The notes under the pieces: model-generated | The model's database searches: none | Told to the model about the DNA's origin: nothing | What the model saw: only the letters and a program-made list of their open reading frames with translations | Assembly: GCF_050271975.1 (NCBI RefSeq) | Contig: NZ_CP189850.1 | Location: 1,674,001 to 1,738,000 of the forward strand | DNA from: Litorimonas sp947503715 | GTDB taxonomy: Bacteria > Pseudomonadota > Alphaproteobacteria > Caulobacterales > Maricaulaceae | Direction: 5' to 3' | Length of the DNA stretch: 64,000 nt | In this document: positions 25,394-33,814 of the stretch, one piece after another | How positions within the stretch are numbered: position 1 is the stretch's first letter | Layout of the letters: each line of letters opens with the position of its first letter | Position numbers and translations under genes: made by a program

Positions 25394-26269
25394 TTACGGC
25401 GAAACGACCGTCGTCCCGCCACCATTTGCGCCAAATTGATAGGACAGGTTGAAGTCCACGGGCAGGGCACGGCGGAAGCCGTCCATGAAGGTCCCGATTT
25501 CACCCAATGTGTTTTGCGGCACATAGATGATATCGCCGCGACGCAGTTGTAGATTGTCGTTATATTCGCGGATATTGTTCAATCCGCCGCGAATATCGAC
25601 GGTCCGCATCATCATGCCGCCATTGGGCGCACGACGTAGAACCGCGATTTGACGCGACCGCGCCGTCGGACGTAATCCGCCGGCCATAAGAATGCCTTCC
25701 AGCGCACCGATGCGGCTGGGGATCGTATAAGTTCCGGGTTGTCCGACCTGCCCGCCGACATAAATCTGTTCCGGCGCATAGGCGCGTGGCGTTACCGCCA
25801 ATGTGGGGTCTCGCAATTGTTTGCCAAGTTCCGCCATAAGGGCCTGCTGCACAAATCCAAAAGTTCGACCTGCGACCATAATCGGCTTGGCCATCGGCAT
25901 AACGATACGGCCATCCGGTCCGACGGTCAGCGTGCGGGAGAGTTCCGGCGCGGAACTGACGACGATGTCGAGCTGATCCCCGGGAACAAGCGTATATTCC
26001 GACTCCCATTCCACCCATTGCTGGAACATGCCGGGGGGCGGCGGTGTTTGGTAGGAAATGTGTTTCTGCCCGCGCATCCGGTGCGCCAAATTCTTATATT
26101 TTTTCGGTTGCGCATGCGGATTTGGCGCATATCGCGGGTGAACCTGCTGCGTTTGACCATATCGCGACTGCGCAAAAGCCGAATCACTTGCACCAAATGA
26201 CAAGCCGACGAGGAGCGAGAGGGCCGCTGTCGAGGCGGCAAAACCTGCGATCTTGCGTGTTTTTCTCAT
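25394..26269 (-). CDS. Polysaccharide export protein (OPX; HfsD-like)
   Basis: A 291-residue outer-membrane polysaccharide export protein. After the signal peptide (ending SAFAQ), a long linker leads to the export domain (YTLVPGDQLDIVVSSAPELSR), then an SLBB domain (IYVGGQVGQPGTYTIPSRIGALEGILMAGG). No lipobox cysteine is visible, unlike classical Wza lipoproteins. I prefer the ATG at 26269 to the TTG at 26308. Divergent from the Wzz-like gene by about 80 bases. By position it is the likely HfsD equivalent of a holdfast secretion system; the orthology is inference. Confidence 0.87.
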   Translation of the reverse strand: MRKTRKIAGFAASTAALSLLVGLSFGASDSAFAQSRYGQTQQVHPRYAPNPHAQPKKYKNLAHRMRGQKHISYQTPPPPGMFQQWVEWESEYTLVPGDQLDIVVSSAPELSRTLTVGPDGRIVMPMAKPIMVAGRTFGFVQQALMAELGKQLRDPTLAVTPRAYAPEQIYVGGQVGQPGTYTIPSRIGALEGILMAGGLRPTARSRQIAVLRRAPNGGMMMRTVDIRGGLNNIREYNDNLQLRRGDIIYVPQNTLGEIGTFMDGFRRALPVDFNLSYQFGANGGGTTVVSP

Positions 26270-26352
26270 TTTCAATGGCCTTTTGTGCGGTAATTCCGTT
26301 TTTTCCAATAGTTAAGAAGAATGGATAAGGAATTCTTAAAATTTAGGAGGAC

Positions 26353-28365
26353 ATGGTTAACGCGAGTGATTCACGGAAGGATTCGCGCATGGCCAAATGG
26401 GGTCGGAAAAATCGTAAGGGGTTCGAGCCCGTTAGCGCGCAGGAGCAGCTGCGCCCGCTGGAACCTCGAATGGGGGATCTCACCGTTGGGGACTACGCCA
26501 ATGGCATGCCGAACATCCGTCTCGGCGAAATGTTCAAATCCTTTTTCAAACAGATGTGGTGGGTCATCCCGCTCTTCGTACTGGGCGCGTTAGGCGCGTG
26601 GTACTACTCGCTGGATTTCAAACGCAGCTATTCCGGCGACGGACGCATCCTCGTCCAATTCAGTGATGATTACGCCTATAATCCCGTCGGTCAGTCCGGA
26701 CAGAATACGGGGCTGAGTCAGACAATTGATACGATCACCCTGACCGAGGCTGCCATTATGAAGAACGGCGAAATCATAGATCAGGTTATTGGTGAAATGA
26801 CGGCCGCGCGGCTGGCCCCCGATGCCTATAATAAAGTGACAGGTGCACCGAACGAAACAGAGCGCAAAATTGCTTGGATGGAATTGCGCAATGAAGTGGG
26901 GAATGCCTATCTCGTCATGCCACGCGCGAAATCCTCAATCATTGATGTGTCATTTGAACATGAAAATCCTGATGTCGCGGTTGAGACAACTAATGCCTTT
27001 ATCGATGCTTACATGTCCTTCCGCCGTCAGGTTTTCGTTGAAGGGTCGGATGAGGTTATTTCTGAGCGTCGTCAGGCGACTGAAGATCAACTATCTTCCA
27101 ATGAGCGGGCAATCGCACGTTTCTTAAAGAGAAATGATATTTCGGATTTCACGTCAGAGCAGGACGGTCTGCGCGAACGCACCGAAGACTTGAAAGCTTC
27201 ACTTAACGGTACACGCGCTTCAATCGCCGAAACCGAAGCGGCGCTCGCAAGAGTGGAAGACCAACTGCGTCAGACCCCCGAAACAATTGATTTATACAGG
27301 GATGATCGTGCGGCCCAACGTGTGGCGCAGGCCGAGTTGGAGCTGGGCCAATTGCTCGCAAAATATTTGCCGACATCTGATCCCGTCCGGCAAAAGCAGA
27401 CGGAGTTGAATGAACTACGGGCCTTGCAAAGCACGTATAATGGCAAAGCCAGTGGCGGACGCCGCGTCGGACCCAACCCGACCCATCAGGAACTGACCGA
27501 GCGTCGCAATACTCTGGCCTCAACAGCAGATAGCCTACGGGAGCGGGAGTTTACGCTCCAGCGTCAGTTAAATTCAGCGGACGCTAAAATTCGTCGTTTG
27601 ACATCTCTCAATCCTGAATATCAAAATCTTCTGCGCGAGCGGGAAACGCTGAACACGCGCCTAAATTCCTATAATGCAAAAGAGCAGGAAGCTCTGGTCG
27701 ATGCGGAGCAATCTGCGGTTGATGCGGAGAATGTCAAAGTCATTTCCTACGCCAAGTATCCGAATAAGGGTCGCAATATGCAATTGCTGGTTTTCGCCAT
27801 TGCGTCCTTTGCCTGGGGTTTGGTTCTGTTCTTCATCGCGATGATCCGAGTCTTCCTTGATCCACGTCTTTACAGCACGCCGCAACAGGTGCGCAGTCCC
27901 GATGTCCGGGAAAATGTCGCGGATATTTCACCTGTCGAAACACCTGCCTATGATCCAATACCGGAGCCTGTCTCACCCTATGATCCCGGCCAACCATTAT
28001 CTCCCAATCCTTATGAAATGCCTGCTGCGACCGCTTATGCAGAGGCCGGCTACGCGCCGTCCGGATATGATCAGGGTATGACTCCACAACAGGGGCAGTA
28101 TTATGCTTACGGGGCGCAATCTTACGCCGCTCCGCAGGCAGACGCTTATGCGCCCACAGCGGGCTATGACCAATATGGGCGTCCACAGAGAGCCCCGTTC
28201 GAGCCAGGCTATGCGGACCCGCAACCCACGGATTTCCAAGGCAGTGCCGCGCTTGACCTTAGTCATAACCCCTACGCGACAGGACAGGCACAGGCGGGGG
28301 CATTTGAAACCGCCACCGGATATGTCGATGAATCTGGTCGTCCGGTCCCACCGCCCCCGCAATAG
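26353..28365 (+). CDS. Wzz/GumC-like polysaccharide co-polymerase (HfsA-like)
   Basis: A 670-residue inner-membrane protein: Wzz domain after TM1 (about residue 70, MWWVIPLFVLGALGAWYY), a long periplasmic coiled-coil region (residues 220-440), and TM2 (about 475-497, LLVFAIASFAWGLVLFF). There is no Walker-type kinase domain. Instead, a cytoplasmic tail of about 170 residues is rich in Tyr, Pro, Gln and Ala. It would form the transenvelope channel with the export protein and control chain length. The start is uncertain: the ATG at 26353 follows AGGAGG closely; the ATG at 26389 follows AAGGA at better distance. Confidence 0.87.
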   Translation: MVNASDSRKDSRMAKWGRKNRKGFEPVSAQEQLRPLEPRMGDLTVGDYANGMPNIRLGEMFKSFFKQMWWVIPLFVLGALGAWYYSLDFKRSYSGDGRILVQFSDDYAYNPVGQSGQNTGLSQTIDTITLTEAAIMKNGEIIDQVIGEMTAARLAPDAYNKVTGAPNETERKIAWMELRNEVGNAYLVMPRAKSSIIDVSFEHENPDVAVETTNAFIDAYMSFRRQVFVEGSDEVISERRQATEDQLSSNERAIARFLKRNDISDFTSEQDGLRERTEDLKASLNGTRASIAETEAALARVEDQLRQTPETIDLYRDDRAAQRVAQAELELGQLLAKYLPTSDPVRQKQTELNELRALQSTYNGKASGGRRVGPNPTHQELTERRNTLASTADSLREREFTLQRQLNSADAKIRRLTSLNPEYQNLLRERETLNTRLNSYNAKEQEALVDAEQSAVDAENVKVISYAKYPNKGRNMQLLVFAIASFAWGLVLFFIAMIRVFLDPRLYSTPQQVRSPDVRENVADISPVETPAYDPIPEPVSPYDPGQPLSPNPYEMPAATAYAEAGYAPSGYDQGMTPQQGQYYAYGAQSYAAPQADAYAPTAGYDQYGRPQRAPFEPGYADPQPTDFQGSAALDLSHNPYATGQAQAGAFETATGYVDESGRPVPPPPQ

Positions 28366-28374
28366 ACACGGATA

Positions 28375-29709
28375 ATGCCCGCCGCGCCCATCTATTCCCA
28401 TGCCGCCCTGCGACAGCGTAATTACGCGCTGTTCGGGGCTTTGCGCGGCTTGGAAAATGTCATCTTCTTTGTGATGATCTTCATGTTTTCGACGGCACTG
28501 GTGGCCCTGTTTTTGACGGATTTTAATAATCCTGAATATGAGAGCCCGCTGGCCCGCGCAATTTGGTATCCAATCTACGTCTTGGTCTTGGGTCTGGCCT
28601 TACGGTGCTTGCCGCAACTCATTCGACTTGCCGCATTTAATCCGCTTCTACTGATTTGTATCGTAATTTGCTGTCTCAGTTACTTTTGGTCAATCAATCC
28701 GGCGGTCTCCATGCGGCGGTCTATTGCGCTTCTTATCACGACGCTCTTTGGATTGGTCCTCGCTGCGCGATATGATTGGAGCGGCCTCGTGCAGCGTCTG
28801 GCCGCGTGTTTCTGGGCCATGGCGATTGTCTCTATCCTGATTGCGCTGGTACTGCCCGAATATGGGATCATGCAGGAAATTCACCACGGTGCGTGGCGTG
28901 GGGCATGGATTGAGAAAAATTATATGGGCGGGGTCATGGCCAAGGGCGTCATTGTCATGCTCTGTGCCTTTGCGATGCGTCCGGACAGGGCGGCGCTCTG
29001 GCTGACGGGGGCTGCCATGTGTTTTCTGCTCGTCATTATGTCGACGTCGAAAACCTCTCTGCTGGTCGCGCTAATTGGAATTGGCGGGTTTATCGCGCTG
29101 CGCGTTTATCGTCGCTACACATTTCTACGTTTTCCCCTCATTCTAGCAATCTTGGTCGTGATTGGTGGGATTGTGAGCATGTTGGTCATTGCGCCCGAAT
29201 TCACATTAGGCCTGATTGGAAAAGAGCCGACCTTGACAGGGCGAACGGATATTTGGGGTGGGTTGATCGCCTCGATTGAACAAAAACCTTTGCTGGGTTA
29301 TGGGTATGGAGTCTACTGGCTCGATCCGCTGGGCTCGTCTTACTATGTTCGATTAGGCCTCGAATGGGGCGTACCCTCCGCACATAACGGATGGATTGAG
29401 ACGTGGCTGTCTACCGGAGTCGTGGGCGTTGGAGCTTTTGCACTCTTATTTATATTTACAATCATTCTTGCGATTGATCGCTTGCGTAAGGGTGGGACGG
29501 AAACCTATTGGGTCATTCTTTCGACCGTCATGTTTTTTGCCTTCTCCATGTCGGAATCGACAATCCTTCAGCAAAATGATCTTTCTTGGGTGATGTTCGT
29601 TGCGACCTCGGCCAAACTCTTTGCGTTTGAAAAACCGTTCTGGCGGGATCGCGTGCGCGTACCGTATTTCCTGACGCGCCGGACAGATTATCAAAAGCTG
29701 CCCGTTTAA
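28375..29709 (+). CDS. O-antigen polymerase/ligase-like protein (Wzy/HfsC-like)
   Basis: A 444-residue protein with about ten hydrophobic segments and a large periplasmic loop (starting near GKEPTLTGRTDIWGGL), the layout of the O-antigen ligase/Wzy family. LTGRTDIW and the later GYGYGVYW with AHNGWIETWLSTG are characteristic. In a Wzy-dependent pathway it would polymerise flipped repeat units in the periplasm. It starts 10 bases after the co-polymerase gene; its stop overlaps the converging glycosyltransferase by 4 bases. Confidence 0.88.
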   Translation: MPAAPIYSHAALRQRNYALFGALRGLENVIFFVMIFMFSTALVALFLTDFNNPEYESPLARAIWYPIYVLVLGLALRCLPQLIRLAAFNPLLLICIVICCLSYFWSINPAVSMRRSIALLITTLFGLVLAARYDWSGLVQRLAACFWAMAIVSILIALVLPEYGIMQEIHHGAWRGAWIEKNYMGGVMAKGVIVMLCAFAMRPDRAALWLTGAAMCFLLVIMSTSKTSLLVALIGIGGFIALRVYRRYTFLRFPLILAILVVIGGIVSMLVIAPEFTLGLIGKEPTLTGRTDIWGGLIASIEQKPLLGYGYGVYWLDPLGSSYYVRLGLEWGVPSAHNGWIETWLSTGVVGVGAFALLFIFTIILAIDRLRKGGTETYWVILSTVMFFAFSMSESTILQQNDLSWVMFVATSAKLFAFEKPFWRDRVRVPYFLTRRTDYQKLPV

Positions 29710-30629
29710 ATCCCGTAGAATTTGGGTGAGACGCGCTCCGTCCAGATGACCTTGCCGAACGCTTGGGCCAGACGTCCCCAATAGCGGACGGCGTCCGGTT
29801 TTCTGCGCAGCTTAGATAAAGCCAGAAGCGTGCCGTAAATGACGATTTGCGCAAGACCAACAAACATCCATTTCAGGATGCCCGGTATCCCGCGCCAGCC
29901 TAAATCAGCAGATTCCTGCGTCGGGGCTTGACCAAATGCAAAATTCCGCCGCCAGACATAGCTGAGATTGGCGCGATGGGCCGGAACGTGCTCATAGGTC
30001 TTGGCCGCATTTGTCCACGCGATGCGCACGCCCTGATGTTCCAATTGTCGGAATAGATGATCGTCCTCTCCGCCTGTCTTGTTCAGTTCGGGATTGAATG
30101 GCGGACAAGGCAGAGTGAGGTTTTCCCGGTCAATTAGGCAATTGCCTGACCCGATCCCGCGGTCAATTAATCCATCTTCCTGAGAGAATTTGCGGCTGAA
30201 TAGCGGTTGCATATATTCATAAACGGGATTTCCCGCCTCTGGCATGACGGCTTTTACGGGACCAAAGACGAGGGCCGCATCAAAACGGTTGGCCGCATCA
30301 ATCATTGACTGCGCCCATGGGGCGAGCGCTTCCATATCGTCATCAAGGAACAGGATATAGCGCCCTGTCGCGATTTCGAGTGCACCATTACGGGCATTTG
30401 AAACACCGGGTTCGGGGACGTGTGTATAGATGACGGGGACCTCGTAAGTGTCTGTCAGTTCCGCCGCTGTCTCCTTCGCACTACCTGCCGGGTCATTATC
30501 CGCAATGACGATTTCGATATCTAAGCCGTCGACCCGTTCGTCTCTGACACTGGCGATGGCGCGGCGCAGGGCGTCGGGGCGTTTATAGGTCGGAATAACA
30601 ATAGATAGAGTTGTGTTGGATAGGGTCAC
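29706..30629 (-). CDS. Family 2 glycosyltransferase (holdfast locus)
   Basis: A 307-residue GT2 enzyme: N-terminal SIVIPTYKRPDALRRAI, acidic nucleotide-sugar motif LFLDDDMEA, and a KTGGEDDHLFRQLEHQG acceptor-site segment. A C-terminal hydrophobic stretch (ILKWMFVGLAQIVIYGTLLAL) could anchor it to the membrane. Last gene of the minus-strand polysaccharide operon; its ATG overlaps the deacetylase stop by 4 bases. It would add one sugar of the repeat unit. By position it may correspond to HfsL/HfsJ-type enzymes; that link is tentative. Confidence 0.87.
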   Translation of the reverse strand: MTLSNTTLSIVIPTYKRPDALRRAIASVRDERVDGLDIEIVIADNDPAGSAKETAAELTDTYEVPVIYTHVPEPGVSNARNGALEIATGRYILFLDDDMEALAPWAQSMIDAANRFDAALVFGPVKAVMPEAGNPVYEYMQPLFSRKFSQEDGLIDRGIGSGNCLIDRENLTLPCPPFNPELNKTGGEDDHLFRQLEHQGVRIAWTNAAKTYEHVPAHRANLSYVWRRNFAFGQAPTQESADLGWRGIPGILKWMFVGLAQIVIYGTLLALSKLRRKPDAVRYWGRLAQAFGKVIWTERVSPKFYGI

Positions 30630-31384
30630 GTGACTGAGCCCTCCGATTTTACTGTGCGATACGCGTCTCTCACCGTCATGACACGCGCGCCGGATTGTTT
30701 GACGGCGGCGACGATGTCTTGAAACGTGTCTATTTTACATCCGAACGGACTGGGGTTTTCGCGAACGTCATGTGTGAAAAGGTTCAACCAGATTTGTGAT
30801 TGCTGCAGGTTCGCAATTTCGCGTAGCGCGGTATCTTCTGTCTGTCCGGAATAGATCGGTATGGCAGGTAGAAAATTGGCATCCATCCTTGAATTTTGAG
30901 GCGGAAGCACACCTCGCAAAGTTGAAAACTTATGCCGCAATTCTTTTTTTATGACATTTGTGACATCGCCAAAGGGGAAGGCAAAGTTTTCACTGGGCGG
31001 CAGGCCTAGGTCTTTTAAGGCTCGCTGATTGCGTTCAACATCAGCCATATATTTGGTTGCGTCCAGACCTTTTGCGTTGATATGCGAATAGGTGTGATCG
31101 CCGATTTCATGGCCACGTTTATGCAGATCGACGATGTCATCCCGGCTAATATGCGGACCGAGATGATTGACCGTGTCGCAGAGCCCCACTGCGACATAGA
31201 TAGTGGCTTTCCAGTCCTCCGCCTCAAGCATAGGCAGAGCCGTATCAATCGCGGAACAGGGGCAGTCATCAAAGCTAAAGCTGACAATCGGGCCTTCTGT
31301 AGGCACAGGAAGAATGGACCGCTGTTGGAAATGTGACAGTTGCCGTCGGACTCTGTGTAGAAATGTATCGGAGAGCGTGTTCAT
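30626..31384 (-). CDS. Polysaccharide deacetylase (HfsH-like)
   Basis: A 252-residue NodB-type carbohydrate esterase 4 enzyme. Motif 1 is SFSFDDCP (Asp39-Asp40), motif 2 HTYSH with metal-binding His97 and His101; a later NLFTHDV segment gives another catalytic His. No signal peptide, so it probably acts in the cytoplasm on lipid-linked repeats, as proposed for HfsH. De-N-acetylation of GlcNAc would give the positive charge that aids adhesion of holdfast. It overlaps both neighbours by 4 bases within the operon. Confidence 0.89.
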   Translation of the reverse strand: MNTLSDTFLHRVRRQLSHFQQRSILPVPTEGPIVSFSFDDCPCSAIDTALPMLEAEDWKATIYVAVGLCDTVNHLGPHISRDDIVDLHKRGHEIGDHTYSHINAKGLDATKYMADVERNQRALKDLGLPPSENFAFPFGDVTNVIKKELRHKFSTLRGVLPPQNSRMDANFLPAIPIYSGQTEDTALREIANLQQSQIWLNLFTHDVRENPSPFGCKIDTFQDIVAAVKQSGARVMTVRDAYRTVKSEGSVT

Positions 31385-32310
31385 CGCAGGGCCTCTGCAT
31401 AGTGAGAGGCCCGCCAGAGTTTCAGCGCATTGAGGCGGATTTTCATCGGAATCGCGGCAGCTTTGACCAACGCTTTGAGAGCGGGGCGCATCAGTTTTTG
31501 TCCCGGCACACGACCAAGTTTGGACGATATCCGGTAGAGCGCCAATTGCGGCGCAAGGTCCGGATGGAGGGTCACAAATCGCTTATAATTCTGACCGGAT
31601 GTCGCAAAACGGCGCAGCAATGTCTCCGTTGTTTCAAGTCCCAGATGGATGGCCGGATTGTCTATATGGATGAGCGTGAACCGTTTCGACACGCGTGCGG
31701 CCCATTCACTGTCTTCCCATCCCCAACCGGAAAAGCCGTCATCAAAGGGCTCCGTTTCTAAAACTTGTTTCGAGACGCAGAGATTGGAGGAGGCCACAAA
31801 TTGTGCACCTGCTGCTTGTCTTTCTGCTAAACTCAAACAGTCCGAAACATCCGAGAGGGCGCGGTGGAGATCCCGGTCCTTATCGGCTTTTTGCGCTTCA
31901 ACATGGAAGCCACCAAAGATGATATCGGCCTGTCCTTGCGAGATGAGATCCAGATAGTTGCGCAGAAAGTCGGTCTGTGCAGGTCGCATATCCGCGTCCA
32001 GAAAGAGTACCCAATCGCTGCGGGCGGCCAGTTGTAAGGCATTTCGGGCAGCGGACCGTCCTTGGTTCTCGGTCGCACTGAAAAGCCGGATGGCGAGGGG
32101 GCTCTTTGCGATAAGGCTTTCAATTTTTGCTGTGAGGGGCTGGTCCCGCGTCCCGTCATCATGGATGAGAATTTCGACAGAGTCCTGATCGAGCTGATGC
32201 TCCAGCTCTGAAATCAAATCAGACGCATCATCGCGGAAGAACGGGATGAGCACGGAGAGGCGGGGGCTGGATTTTCTCCATATTGCGCTTTCAAAGGTTT
32301 GACCGGTCAT
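31381..32310 (-). CDS. Family 2 glycosyltransferase (HfsG-like)
   Basis: A 309-residue GT2 enzyme: SVLIPFFRDDASDLI, the GRSAARNALQLA helix, the DxD-type motif LFLDADMRP, and the acceptor motif FSGWGWEDSEWAARV. Located between flippase and deacetylase, the position of hfsG in the hfsE-F-G-H order known from Caulobacter and Hirschia. HfsG is thought to act on N-acetylglucosamine; the specificity here is inferred. Both ends overlap neighbours by 4 bases. Confidence 0.87.
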   Translation of the reverse strand: MTGQTFESAIWRKSSPRLSVLIPFFRDDASDLISELEHQLDQDSVEILIHDDGTRDQPLTAKIESLIAKSPLAIRLFSATENQGRSAARNALQLAARSDWVLFLDADMRPAQTDFLRNYLDLISQGQADIIFGGFHVEAQKADKDRDLHRALSDVSDCLSLAERQAAGAQFVASSNLCVSKQVLETEPFDDGFSGWGWEDSEWAARVSKRFTLIHIDNPAIHLGLETTETLLRRFATSGQNYKRFVTLHPDLAPQLALYRISSKLGRVPGQKLMRPALKALVKAAAIPMKIRLNALKLWRASHYAEALR

Positions 32311-33776
32311 TCCGCAACCTCCACCAAGCTCGAGCGATCAAATCTACGGCGTAATAGATGTACGACCTGCCGACACTCCGCGGCATTCAGGACCCAGCAA
32401 GCGGCAAGGTAAACGACAGCGCCCACACTGGCTTTTATCAACAAGGTTATGACCCCTGGCTCTAACCCTTTGAGCGGAAGCAGGAGAACAGCTCCGCTCA
32501 TCAGACCACAACACAGGGCTAGTTCTACCGCGGCTCGCATGGGTAAGGGTAGAGGATAATCCTGACGTGCTAAGACTGTCGCGATAATTAATGCGATGCC
32601 GTAACACAGGATGGTCGCCCAAACAGCGCCCATTAACCCAAATTTGGGAATGAGTACGAGGTTTAGTCCGATATTCAAGATCACGGGTAGCACCAGCGCC
32701 CAGACATATTTCTGCGTCTGCCCGGACAGCATGAAGGCGCGGTGGACATAGTAGGTCATCACCCCGTTAATCAGCCCGGCAAAAGCAATCCACGGCATAA
32801 CCGTGACAGCGCCTTCGCGCACACCTTCGCCGAGGATAAATCCTGCATCCTGCGAGACGAGGGCGATCCCCGTGGCGGCTGGAAAGGCGATCCACATAAG
32901 GGTCGCGCCATAATTTTTTAGGATGTCGCGACTGCGGTCCGTGCCTTCCTGTTCCATCGCCGTGACGGCGACGGGTGTGACCGCCATGGAAACCCAAACA
33001 AAGAGGATCTCGAGACTGCGGTTGGAGAGGTTATAGCCGGCATTATACTCCCCCGCAGAGGCCTCGCCCATGAGGGCCGCGATGAGATAGACATCTGCGG
33101 AATTAAGCGCATAGGAGAGCAGCAACCCGATACAGAGGGGCATGCCGTAAGCGAGATAAGTCTTCGTCTTTGCATTATCATAAGTCCCGCCCTTCATGCG
33201 ACGCCGCATGAATAAAAGGTCCAGCCCACCGACAATCAGAAGCCCGATGATGATACCGACAAAAGGGCTGGCCTCCCGCAAGGGCGAGAACAGAATAAAC
33301 AGAATACCCAGTGTAAAACTGACAAGTGTCTGCGTTGAATAGGTCAGTGAATAGCGTTTAATCCGGTGCGCGGCACGATGTGCTTCCATGCCGAGATTAA
33401 ACAGAACTTGGAGGCAGGTAGAGCCGAGCGCAAAAATCAGAACAAAGCTGAGACGGTCGGGCAGAGGTAATATCCAGAGCAGCCCCATAATCAAGGTAAG
33501 GCCAATCAAACCGGTTCCGGCCGCTAAACGGTAGAGTGTGGTGAGGTGAGAGGCGACATTATCTTCGCGCTCCGCCCGGGCCTGAAACCGCGCCATCGCC
33601 GCTTCCATCCATGTGAATAGGCCCATATGCACGAATTGCATCGTGATCATGGCAATCGCGTAGATCCCGAATTCTTCGGGCGCGAGCAGGCGCGTCAATA
33701 TGATGATTGTCCCGAACGACGTCAGAACATTCGCCAGATTGACCGGCAGATAGGCGAGCATAGAGCGACCCATCAT
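32307..33776 (-). CDS. Oligosaccharide flippase (Wzx; HfsF-like)
   Basis: A 489-residue integral membrane protein with about 12-14 helices of the polysaccharide-transporter (MOP/Wzx) family. The opening YLPVNLANVLTSFGTIIILT and LLAPEEFGIYAIAMI motif are typical of RfbX-like flippases. It would move the undecaprenyl-linked repeat unit to the periplasmic side. It follows the sugar-phosphate transferase gene by 38 bases and overlaps the next glycosyltransferase by 4 bases. Confidence 0.9.
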   Translation of the reverse strand: MMGRSMLAYLPVNLANVLTSFGTIIILTRLLAPEEFGIYAIAMITMQFVHMGLFTWMEAAMARFQARAEREDNVASHLTTLYRLAAGTGLIGLTLIMGLLWILPLPDRLSFVLIFALGSTCLQVLFNLGMEAHRAAHRIKRYSLTYSTQTLVSFTLGILFILFSPLREASPFVGIIIGLLIVGGLDLLFMRRRMKGGTYDNAKTKTYLAYGMPLCIGLLLSYALNSADVYLIAALMGEASAGEYNAGYNLSNRSLEILFVWVSMAVTPVAVTAMEQEGTDRSRDILKNYGATLMWIAFPAATGIALVSQDAGFILGEGVREGAVTVMPWIAFAGLINGVMTYYVHRAFMLSGQTQKYVWALVLPVILNIGLNLVLIPKFGLMGAVWATILCYGIALIIATVLARQDYPLPLPMRAAVELALCCGLMSGAVLLLPLKGLEPGVITLLIKASVGAVVYLAACWVLNAAECRQVVHLLRRRFDRSSLVEVAE

Positions 33777-33814
33777 GGCTCAAGCCTCCCACATATGACG
33801 GTGTGTGCGTTGCA

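Noticed and set aside
26353..28365. BY-kinase domain in the Wzz-like protein
   Set aside because: The cytoplasmic tail has no Walker A or B motifs and is low-complexity, so it is not a fused tyrosine kinase.
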